A stretch of 8,200 nt of DNA from Acidobacteriota bacterium. Its GTDB lineage: Bacteria; Acidobacteriota; Vicinamibacteria; Vicinamibacterales; UBA8438. Location: assembly GCA_011523485.1 (NCBI GenBank), contig WTGR01000535.1:1-8200 (forward strand), in the 5' to 3' direction. A program made the translations under genes and the position numbers. The notes below the pieces were generated by a model, which had not been told where the DNA came from, searched no databases, and saw only the letters and a program-made list of their open reading frames with translations. The first letter of the stretch is position 1; each line of letters begins with the position of its first letter. Shown piece by piece: positions 1-6,962 of the stretch.

Positions 1-1067
1 ACATCGTCCAGAAGGAGATGTACGCCTTCGAGGACAAGGGGGGCGAGCGGGTCACGCTGCGGCCCGAGGCCACGCCGAGCATGGTGCGGGCCTACGTGGA
101 GCATGCGCTCGAGCAGGCGCTGCCCACCGTCAAGCTGTTCGCCTTCGGGCCGATGTTCCGCTACGAGCGGCCGCAGAAGGGGCGCTACCGGCAGTTTCAC
201 CAGCTCGACGTCGAGGTCTTCGGGGTCTCGGACGCAACGCTCGACGCCGAGGTCATCGAGATGGCGGCGGCGCTCGTCCGTGCCCTCGGCATCGAGGACG
301 CGGACCTGGTCGTCAACTCGGTCGGCTGCCGCGAGTGCCGGCCGGGTTTCGGCGGGGCGCTGCTGGAGGCGCTCGGGGAGCGGAAGTCGAAGCTCTGCGG
401 CGACTGCCGGCGGCGCGCGGAGACCAACCCGTTGCGCATCTTCGACTGCAAGGTGCCGGCCTGCCAGCCGATCGTCGATGTCCTGCCGCACTCGACGGAC
501 CATCTGTGCGATGGGTGCCGCGAGCACTTCCGCAAGGTCACCGGCCAGTTGACGGCGCTGGAGCTGGACTACCGTGTTTCGCACCGGCTGGTGCGCGGGC
601 TCGACTACTATGCGCGGACCACGTTCGAGGTGCTCGGCACTGCCCTCGGCGCCCAGAACGCATTGCTCGGCGGCGGGCGCTACGACGGGCTGGTGCGCCA
701 GCTCGGCGGGCCCGACCGGGCCGGCATAGGGTTTGCCGCCGGCATGGAGCGGCTCGTGCTGGCCATGCCGGAAGGGCCCGGCGCGTCCACGCCCGACGCC
801 TTCGTGGTGGCGTTGGGCGAGGCGGCCCGGCCGGCCGCGCACGTGCTGGCCCGGGACCTGCGCCACGCCGGGGTGGTCACGCTGGTCGACTACGACGCCC
901 GCTCGCTGCGCGCGCAGATGAAGCGGGCGGACCGGTCCGGGGCGCGCCGGGTGCTCATCCTGGGCGACGACGAGATCGCGCGCGGCGAGGTCACCGTCAA
1001 GGACATGGAGTCGGGCGAGCAGGCGGCCGTGGCGCGCGCCGACGTGGTGCGGCGCATGTCCGAGTGA
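1..1067 (+). CDS. hisS: Histidyl-tRNA synthetase (5'-truncated by window edge)
   Basis: Class II aminoacyl-tRNA synthetase that charges tRNA-His with histidine in the cytoplasm. The frame is open from the left edge (first full codon at 3, reading IVQKEMYAFED), so the ATG at 18 is internal and roughly the first 70 residues lie outside. Seen in order: TLRPEAT (family usually LRPEGT or LRPEAT) near 54-74; motif 2 MFRYERPQKGRYRQFHQ near 153-203; a cysteine-rich insertion domain (eight Cys, codons at 327, 336, 396, 405, 447, 462, 507, 516) containing NPLRIFDCK; the HisRS-specific LVRGLDYYARTTFEV at 588-632; GGGRYDGL near 670-693; motif 3 GIGFAAGMERL at 723-755; then the C-terminal anticodon-binding domain to TGA 1065-1067. 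HisRS-specific motifs rule out a HisZ-type paralogue, which lacks the full catalytic set. aspS follows on the same strand after 147 bp. Confidence 0.96.
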   Translation, partial: IVQKEMYAFEDKGGERVTLRPEATPSMVRAYVEHALEQALPTVKLFAFGPMFRYERPQKGRYRQFHQLDVEVFGVSDATLDAEVIEMAAALVRALGIEDADLVVNSVGCRECRPGFGGALLEALGERKSKLCGDCRRRAETNPLRIFDCKVPACQPIVDVLPHSTDHLCDGCREHFRKVTGQLTALELDYRVSHRLVRGLDYYARTTFEVLGTALGAQNALLGGGRYDGLVRQLGGPDRAGIGFAAGMERLVLAMPEGPGASTPDAFVVALGEAARPAAHVLARDLRHAGVVTLVDYDARSLRAQMKRADRSGARRVLILGDDEIARGEVTVKDMESGEQAAVARADVVRRMSE

Positions 1068-1214
1068 TGCGCGGCTGCGGCCGGCCGATAACATCCGATG
1101 GAGAGCGAGATCGGCGGCTGCCGGTTCGCCGTCGGCGCCGCAATGTGAGACGAAGAACGAGACAGACGCATCCCGTCGTCGGCAGCGGGACGGCGCAGCG
1201 GGCAAGAGAAGACC
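1068..1214 (+). other. hisS-aspS intergenic spacer, no clear signal
   Basis: A 147-bp non-coding gap. I find no convincing -35/-10 pair; GATAAC at 1087-1092 is the only -10-like string and has no matching -35 or extended TG. There is a weak inverted repeat GCCGAT (1084-1089) / ATCGGC (1110-1115), a short direct repeat of CCGAT in the same place, a purine-rich run about 1147-1166, and a possible 5-bp stem CCGTC (1173-1177) / GACGG (1189-1193) just ahead of the aspS ribosome binding site. No T-tract terminator follows hisS. The simplest reading is a shared hisS-aspS transcript. Confidence 0.4.
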
Positions 1215-2987
<1,773 letters not shown>

Positions 2988-3015
2988 GACCCGGCCGGGA
3001 TCGTGCGCGGACACC

Positions 3016-3045
3016 TTGACCACCGGTCGCGGGCCGTGGTATCGA
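3016..3045 (+). promoter_or_regulatory. Candidate sigma-70 promoter for the phoH-ybeY-corC-era unit
   Basis: TTGACC at 3016-3021 (five of six to the -35 consensus) is followed after 18 bp by TATCGA at 3040-3045, with an extended -10 TG at 3037-3038. The -10 itself is weak (three of six), but the extended TG and good -35 compensate. Transcription would begin near 3052, which would exclude the early in-frame GTG at 3003 as the phoH start and leave a leader of about 90 nt. Inferred from sequence only. Confidence 0.45.
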
Positions 3046-3047
3046 TT

Positions 3048-3070
3048 GGACAGCCTTGCCGGACAGCCTT
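3048..3070 (+). repeat. Tandem 10-bp repeat with 13-bp period at the predicted phoH transcription start
   Basis: GGACAGCCTT occurs at 3048-3057 and again at 3061-3070, separated by GCC. The pair sits directly over the predicted transcription start, a position where a bound regulator would block or tune initiation. The minus-strand core CTGTC resembles half of a Pho-box repeat, but the period is 13 bp rather than 11 and the following bases do not match, so I do not call it a Pho box. It could also be a chance duplication. Confidence 0.5.
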
Positions 3071-3091
3071 CTCACCCGTCACCGTGTCACG

Positions 3092-3122
3092 CGGAGTTCC
3101 GCCGCGGACTAGGGGAACTCCG
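3092..3122 (+). promoter_or_regulatory. Perfect 9-bp inverted repeat in the phoH leader (hairpin or operator)
   Basis: CGGAGTTCC (3092-3100) and GGAACTCCG (3114-3122) are exact reverse complements with a 13-nt gap; two more base pairs (CC 3102-3103 with GG 3112-3113) are possible past a bulged G. As RNA it would form a stable stem-loop whose right arm contains AGGGGA (3111-3116), the only Shine-Dalgarno-like string ahead of phoH. As DNA it is a dyad with the arm length of a repressor operator. It is not the CIRCE sequence. No T-run follows, so it is not a standard terminator. Confidence 0.5.
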
Positions 3123-3140
3123 ATCGTTACACCCTCCCTC

Positions 3141-4109
3141 GTGAAGATCCCGGTTCCCGACGAGGGGATCGAGACGCTGTTCGGCGCGCGCGACGAGAAC
3201 CTCAAGCAGCTCGAGCAGGAGTTCGACGTGCAGATCCGAACCGGGGGCCACGAGCTGCTGGTCACCGGCGACGCCGTCGGCCTGGCGAAGACCGAGCGCG
3301 TCATCGATCAGTTGACCGGGCTGCTGCGCGAGGGCTACCGCTTCTCGCGCGAGGACGTGCGGCGGGCCTCCGAGATGGTGAGCGAGGACGCGCAGATCGA
3401 CCTGCGCGACTTCTTCCTCAAGGCGCCTCTGCGGGCTTCGAGCACCCGGCAGGTGACGCCGAAGACGCTCGGCCAGCGCCGTTATCTCGACGCCATCGAG
3501 CGCCACGACGTGGTCTTCGGCATCGGCCCCGCCGGCACCGGAAAGACCTACCTGGCGATGGCGCAGGCGGTGGCCTACCTGACGTCGAAGCGGGTCAGCC
3601 GCATCATCCTGGCCCGGCCCGCCGTCGAGGCGGGCGAGAAGCTCGGCTTCCTGCCCGGCGACGTGCAGGAGAAGGTGAACCCCTATCTGCGTCCGCTGTA
3701 CGATGCCCTGTACGACATGCTTCACAGCGACAAGGTGGGACGCCTGATCGATCGCGGCGTCATCGAGATCGCGCCCATCGCCTTCATGCGCGGGCGGACC
3801 CTCAACGACGCGTTCGTGGTCCTGGACGAGGCGCAGAACACCACGACCGAGCAGATGAAGATGTTCCTGACCCGCCTCGGCTTCGGATCGAAGGCGGTCG
3901 TTACCGGCGACATCACCCAGATCGACCTCCCTGCCGGACAGACGTCGGGCGTGGTGCAGGCGTTGCGGGTGCTGCGCGGCGTCGAGGGGGTGTCGATCGT
4001 GCACTTCACCGATCGCGACGTCGTGAGGCATCCGCTCGTGCAGCGCATCGTGAAGGCCTACGAGCGGTACGTTCCGGCCCCGGCCGGCGATTCCCCCGAA
4101 TCTCCATGA
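3141..4109 (+). CDS. phoH: PhoH-like P-loop ATPase (YbeZ type)
   Basis: Cytoplasmic ATPase of the PhoH/YbeZ family, linked in other bacteria to RNA metabolism and a physical partner of YbeY. From GTG 3141 it is 322 residues, normal for the family. N-terminal KH-like part (residues ~7-60, PVPDEGIETLFGARDENLKQ); Walker A GPAGTGKT at 129-136; ARPAVEAGEKLGFLPGD; Walker B FVVLDEAQN from F225; then RLGFGSKAVVTGDITQIDLP, the helicase-like sensor region. The start is uncertain: GTG 3141 matches where homologues begin but has no Shine-Dalgarno nearby, since the closest purine run is 24 nt upstream. GTG 3084 or GTG 3003 would add 19 or 46 residues with no conserved look. Its TGA overlaps the ybeY ATG (ATGA), so ybeY translation is probably coupled. 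Confidence 0.93.
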   Translation: MKIPVPDEGIETLFGARDENLKQLEQEFDVQIRTGGHELLVTGDAVGLAKTERVIDQLTGLLREGYRFSREDVRRASEMVSEDAQIDLRDFFLKAPLRASSTRQVTPKTLGQRRYLDAIERHDVVFGIGPAGTGKTYLAMAQAVAYLTSKRVSRIILARPAVEAGEKLGFLPGDVQEKVNPYLRPLYDALYDMLHSDKVGRLIDRGVIEIAPIAFMRGRTLNDAFVVLDEAQNTTTEQMKMFLTRLGFGSKAVVTGDITQIDLPAGQTSGVVQALRVLRGVEGVSIVHFTDRDVVRHPLVQRIVKAYERYVPAPAGDSPESP

Positions 4110-4702
4110 GCATCGACGATCCGGATTCCGAACCCGACCCTGACCGGCCCCCGCGCCGTCGTCTGCGCGTGGTGGTGACCGATGGGCGCGGTCGCGTGCG
4201 GCGTGCGGACCGCCTGCGCAGGTGGCTGGTCGACGTCGCACCCGAGTCGGCCCGCGGCGGCGAGGTCGTGGTCGCGCTGGTGTGCGACCGCAAGATGCGG
4301 GAGCTCAACCGCAACTACCGCGGCATCGATCGCGCGACCGACGTGCTCTCGTTTCCGGCGACCGACGAGATGGCGCCGGATGCCGGAATCGAGCCGGTGG
4401 CGGCTCCGCCGGCCGCCGGGCGCGATTCGGAGGGGCGCGCGGCGGCGGGTCCCGACGAACCGGGCAGTCCGATCTCGACCGCGCCGGCGGCGTCGGGCGG
4501 TGCGCGGCATCTGGGCGACATCGTCATCGCGACCGGCGTGGCCCGCCGGCAGGCGCGCGCCGCGGGACACCGGTTCGGCGCCGAGCTGCGCTGTCTGGCC
4601 CTGCACGGCCTTCTCCATCTCCTCGGTTACGACCACGAGCGCGACACGGGACAGATGGAACGCCTGGAGCGGCGCCTGCGCCGTGCGGGAGGGCTGGCGT
4701 GA
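4106..4702 (+). CDS. ybeY: Endoribonuclease YbeY (rRNA maturation factor)
   Basis: Zinc-dependent endoribonuclease for 16S rRNA 3'-end processing and 70S quality control. The metal motif is intact: H167, H171 and H177 in LHGLLHLLGYDHERD. ALVCDRKMRELNRNYRGIDRATDVLSFP (58-85, described here in pieces: CDRKMRELN, NYRG, TDVLSFP) and HLGDIVIATGVA (from H135) are also typical. The product is 198 residues against a usual 150-170. The excess is a ~46-residue Ala/Pro/Gly-rich segment, residues 89-134 (nt 4370-4507), where homologues have a short loop, plus an acidic/proline-rich N-terminus (~20 residues). ATG 4106 overlaps the phoH stop and has no Shine-Dalgarno of its own, consistent with coupled translation. 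It ends in GTGA shared with the next gene. Confidence 0.93.
   Translation: MSIDDPDSEPDPDRPPRRRLRVVVTDGRGRVRRADRLRRWLVDVAPESARGGEVVVALVCDRKMRELNRNYRGIDRATDVLSFPATDEMAPDAGIEPVAAPPAAGRDSEGRAAAGPDEPGSPISTAPAASGGARHLGDIVIATGVARRQARAAGHRFGAELRCLALHGLLHLLGYDHERDTGQMERLERRLRRAGGLA
4687..4693 (+). promoter_or_regulatory. Ribosome binding site deciding the CorC-like start
   Basis: GGGAGGG lies 5 nt ahead of GTG 4699, inside the end of ybeY. It contains GGAGG and is the strongest Shine-Dalgarno in the window. It fixes the start of the CorC-like gene at the GTG that overlaps the ybeY stop, although the same frame is open far upstream. Confidence 0.75.
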
Positions 4703-5943
4703 TCCCGCTGGCGCTGTTCCTGCTCGCCTGCGCGACGGTCTACGTCGGGACGGTCGAGGCCGCCTTCACCACGCTGATGCGCCTGTCGCTGCGCCTGGGA
4801 GCGGAGCGGCGAGGCCGGCTCGAGCGGCTCGGGTACCTGGACGATCCGCTGCGGCTGTTCGTACCCGTGCGTGTGCTGCAGGGCGTACTCGTCGTCGCGG
4901 TGACCGTGCTGTCGATGGCCGCGCTCGACGCGCGGGACTCGACCACGGTGGCGCTCATGGCGGCGGGACTCGTTGCGTTCGTGCTCGTGTGCGGTTACGT
5001 GCTGCCGGTGGTCATCGTCCGCCGCGATCCGGAACGCGTGCTCGAGGCGCTGTTGCCGTCCCTCCGGGTACCGGTGGCCGTGCTGCAGCCGTTGACTCGT
5101 CCGCTGATACGGCTGCTGAGGCGGGCGAGCCGCCGGGTCGGCGCGGCGGCGATGGCCGGCGGCGGCCCCGCGGAGGGGCGGGACGACCGCACGAGCGCGG
5201 ACGGCCGGGCCGAGCTGGAGGAGCAGGAGGAACGGCGGCTGCTGCAATCGGTCGTCGAGTTCGGCGAGACTCTCGTGCGCGAGGTGATGACGCCGCGGCC
5301 GGACATCGTGGCCGTCAAGGCCGATGCGACGCTCGACGAGCTGCGCGCGCTGTTCACCGAGGAGCAGTACTCCCGGCTGCCGGTTTTCGAGCACAGCCTG
5401 GACACGGTCCTCGGGTTCGTCTTCGTCAAGGACCTCGTCACCCTGTCCGACACGCCGGGCGACGAGCGGGTCGTGGCCCGGTTGCTGCGGCCGGCGCACA
5501 CCGTACCGGAGACCAAGCGGGTCGCCGACCTGCTCAAGGAGCTGCAGCAGGCGCGGGTGCAGAGCGCCATCGTGCACGACGAGTACGGGGGAACGGCCGG
5601 GCTGGTCACCATCGAGGACGTGATCGAGGAGATCGTCGGGGAGATCCGCGACGAGTACGACGTCGAGGCGGACCCGATCGTGGACGAGGGCTCGGGCAGC
5701 TTCGTCTTCACCGGCCGGGTCAGCGTCGACGATCTGAGCAAGCGTCTCGACGTGATCATCGAACCGCAGGGGTTCGAGACGGTAGCCGGCTATCTGCTGG
5801 CCCGGCTCGGCCGCGTGCCCCAGGAGGGCGAGTCGTTCGAGGTGGACGGGCTGAGCGTCGACGTGCTCGAGGCGGAGCGCCGCCGGCTGCATCGCGTCCG
5901 GCTCCGGCGCACCTCCGCGGCGGCGCTGGAGAGCCCGGCGTGA
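4699..5943 (+). CDS. HlyC/CorC-family membrane protein with CBS pair, degenerate DUF21 domain
   Basis: A 414-residue predicted inner-membrane protein of the CNNM/CorC group, tied in other species to magnesium or cobalt efflux and homeostasis. Hydrophobic segments at about 1-20, 55-77 and 82-107 form a DUF21-like membrane domain. An acidic/charged linker (~150-185) leads to a CBS pair (EVMTPRPDIVAV from E195; DEYGGTAGLVTIEDVIEEI from D294) and a C-terminal CorC/HlyC domain (~325-400). The cytoplasmic half is textbook. The membrane half is not: VEAAFTTL recalls the usual A-E-T-A-x-T-S-L start, but the strongly conserved G-E-x-x-P-K reads GYVLPV (99-104), losing Glu and Lys, and the I-G-N-T-x-x-N region is not recognisable. 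Transport by this copy is therefore doubtful. Start GTG 4699 and stop TGA 5941 both form GTGA overlaps with neighbours. Confidence 0.88.
   Translation: MIPLALFLLACATVYVGTVEAAFTTLMRLSLRLGAERRGRLERLGYLDDPLRLFVPVRVLQGVLVVAVTVLSMAALDARDSTTVALMAAGLVAFVLVCGYVLPVVIVRRDPERVLEALLPSLRVPVAVLQPLTRPLIRLLRRASRRVGAAAMAGGGPAEGRDDRTSADGRAELEEQEERRLLQSVVEFGETLVREVMTPRPDIVAVKADATLDELRALFTEEQYSRLPVFEHSLDTVLGFVFVKDLVTLSDTPGDERVVARLLRPAHTVPETKRVADLLKELQQARVQSAIVHDEYGGTAGLVTIEDVIEEIVGEIRDEYDVEADPIVDEGSGSFVFTGRVSVDDLSKRLDVIIEPQGFETVAGYLLARLGRVPQEGESFEVDGLSVDVLEAERRRLHRVRLRRTSAAALESPA
5928..5933 (+). promoter_or_regulatory. Ribosome binding site of era
   Basis: GGAGAG sits 6 nt ahead of GTG 5940, within the last codons of the CorC-like gene. 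It supports GTG 5940, which shares GTGA with the upstream stop, as the true era start rather than any upstream codon of the long open frame. Confidence 0.65.
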
Positions 5944-6833
5944 AGGCGGGCTACGCCTCGCTCATCGGCCGGCCCAACGCCGGCAAGTCCACCCTGCTCA
6001 ACCGGATCGTCGGGACGAAGGTGGCGATCGTCTCCGACAAGCCCCAGACGACCCGCACCCGAATCCTCGGCGTGAAGCAGGGTACGGCGGCGCGCCCCGG
6101 CCAGATCGTCTTCGTCGACACGCCGGGCATCCACCGTCCGATGCACCGGATGAACGTCCGGATGGTGGACCACGCGGTCGAGACCATCACGCAGGTGGAC
6201 GTGCTGGTCGTCGTGCTGGACGCGACCCTGCGGACGGGCAGGGGCGATCGCTTCGTGCTGGATCTGCTCGACCGGGCGACCGCGCCGGTCATTCTGGCCC
6301 TGAACAAGATCGACCTGCTGGCGAAGCGCCGGCTGCTGCCCCTGATGGACTGGTACCGGCAGCAGCGGGACTTCGCCGGTCTCGTGCCGATCTCGGCGTT
6401 GACCGGCGACGGCGTGTCCGCGCTGGAAGGGGAGATCTGGGACCGCCTGCCGCCGGGAGAGCCGCTGTTCCCGGACGACTTCGTGACCGATCAGCCGGAG
6501 CGCGTGCTGGTGGCGGAGACCGTGCGCGAGAAGCTGCTGCACGAGACGCGGGCCGAGCTGCCGTTCTCGAGCGCCGTCGTCGTCGATCGGTTCGAGGAGC
6601 CGGATCCGCGGGGCGTCCTGCGTCTGTACTGCTCGATCGTGGTCGACCGGGACACCCACAAGCCGATCGTGCTGGGCCGTGGCGGGGAGCGCATCAAGCG
6701 CATCGGCGTCGGGGCGCGCGAAGAGCTCGAGCGCGCGTTCGGGGCGCGCGTGTATCTGGATCTGCACGTGCGGGTGCGTCCCGGCTGGCGGGAGAACGAG
6801 CGCATGCTGCGGGAGCTGGGCCTCGAACGATGA
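5940..6833 (+). CDS. era: GTPase Era
   Basis: Ras-like GTPase with a KH RNA-binding domain that binds the 3' end of 16S rRNA and assists 30S assembly; membrane-associated in part. The product is 297 residues, the normal length. G1 GRPNAGKST at 10-18 (most homologues have GRPNVGKST; Ala is a common variant); G2 switch region QTTRTRI; G3 DTPG at 60-63 followed by HRP; G4 NKID at 122-125; G5 SALTG at 152-156; KH domain with its GxxG loop G246-R-G-G249 in VLGRGGERIKRIG and an ending VYLDLHVRVRPGWRENE, as in Era and not in EngA/Der or MnmE. It is the last gene of the overlapping phoH-ybeY-corC-era series; a GC palindrome begins immediately after the stop. The neighbourhood with ybeY, which acts on the same rRNA end, supports the call. 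Confidence 0.97.
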   Translation: MKAGYASLIGRPNAGKSTLLNRIVGTKVAIVSDKPQTTRTRILGVKQGTAARPGQIVFVDTPGIHRPMHRMNVRMVDHAVETITQVDVLVVVLDATLRTGRGDRFVLDLLDRATAPVILALNKIDLLAKRRLLPLMDWYRQQRDFAGLVPISALTGDGVSALEGEIWDRLPPGEPLFPDDFVTDQPERVLVAETVREKLLHETRAELPFSSAVVVDRFEEPDPRGVLRLYCSIVVDRDTHKPIVLGRGGERIKRIGVGAREELERAFGARVYLDLHVRVRPGWRENERMLRELGLER

Positions 6834-6859
6834 CCGGCGCGCCGGCGGCCGGCCGCCGG
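6834..6859 (+). repeat. Perfect GC palindromes after era (18 bp and overlapping 12 bp)
   Basis: CCGGCGGCCGGCCGCCGG at 6842-6859 is its own reverse complement; as RNA it gives a 7-bp all-G/C stem with a 4-nt loop. A second palindrome, CCGGCGCGCCGG at 6834-6845, overlaps its left end and starts right after the era stop. No T-tract follows, so a classic intrinsic terminator is not supported. The position, between the era stop and the mgtE -10 and covering the place a -35 would occupy, allows a terminator-like brake, an operator, or simple GC-rich chance. Confidence 0.55.
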
Positions 6860-6867
6860 ATCGCACG

Positions 6868-6876
6868 TGGTACAAT
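6868..6876 (+). promoter_or_regulatory. mgtE: Extended -10 promoter for mgtE
   Basis: TGG followed by TACAAT (TG at 6868-6869, hexamer 6871-6876) is an extended -10 element with five of six matches to TATAAT. No -35 hexamer is visible at the usual distance because that place is filled by the GC palindrome; extended -10 promoters can work without one. Transcription would begin near 6883, giving an mgtE leader of about 80 nt. The 7-mer CGTGGTA is shared with the phoH candidate promoter. Confidence 0.55.
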
Positions 6877-6888
6877 GATGTGCTCAGT

Positions 6889-6952
6889 GTCTGGACCAGT
6901 GGGACAACGACCCAGCACCGGACTGCATCGCGCGAGGCCGAGCGACCTCGCG
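6889..6952 (+). promoter_or_regulatory. Possible structured 5' leader of mgtE
   Basis: Two stem-loops can be drawn. The first pairs GTCTGG (6889-6894) with CCGGAC (6918-6923, one G-U pair) and, inside it, TGGG (6900-6903) with CCCA (6911-6914). The second pairs CGCGAGG (6931-6937) with CCTCGCG (6946-6952) around an 8-nt loop and ends 10 nt before the mgtE ATG, next to its weak ribosome binding site. The leader is too short for the classic M-box magnesium riboswitch and I see none of its core. A regulatory role is inference. Confidence 0.35.
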
Positions 6953-6962
6953 GTTCGGAACC

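Noticed and set aside
1068..1214. Promoter or T-box leader for aspS
   Set aside because: No -35/-10 pair stands out, no T-box sequence or terminator/antiterminator pair is visible, and the gap is short.
2990..2999. Terminator after aspS (CCCGGCCGGG palindrome)
   Set aside because: Only a 3-bp stem is possible with a 4-nt loop and there is no T-tract; palindromes this short are expected in GC-rich DNA.
3048..3070. Pho box upstream of phoH
   Set aside because: Period is 13 bp instead of 11 and only the CTGTC part of the half-site matches on the reverse strand. PhoH/YbeZ proteins of this operon type are not generally phosphate-regulated.
3087..4241. Long open frame on the minus strand (384 codons) opposite phoH
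   Set aside because: No domain pattern; mirrors the codon bias of phoH, whose Walker A and B motifs are unambiguous.
4627..5892. Long open frame on the minus strand (421 codons) opposite ybeY/corC
   Set aside because: Composition is Arg/Gln/His-rich with no recognisable motif. Such mirror frames are expected opposite GC-rich genes with G/C third positions, and the + strand here carries clear ybeY and CorC-family motifs.
4182..5939. Upstream 586 codons of the open frame that contains era, possibly an N-terminal fusion
   Set aside because: This part is Arg/Ala-rich shadow of ybeY and corC. The Era family starts at GTG 5940, which has its own Shine-Dalgarno.
5790..6875. Long open frame on the minus strand (361 codons) opposite era
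   Set aside because: Same composition artefact; all five G motifs and the KH domain of Era are on the + strand.
6883..6962. M-box (ykoK) magnesium riboswitch ahead of mgtE
   Set aside because: The available leader is about 80 nt (129 nt for the whole gap), shorter than the M-box, and I cannot see its conserved core.
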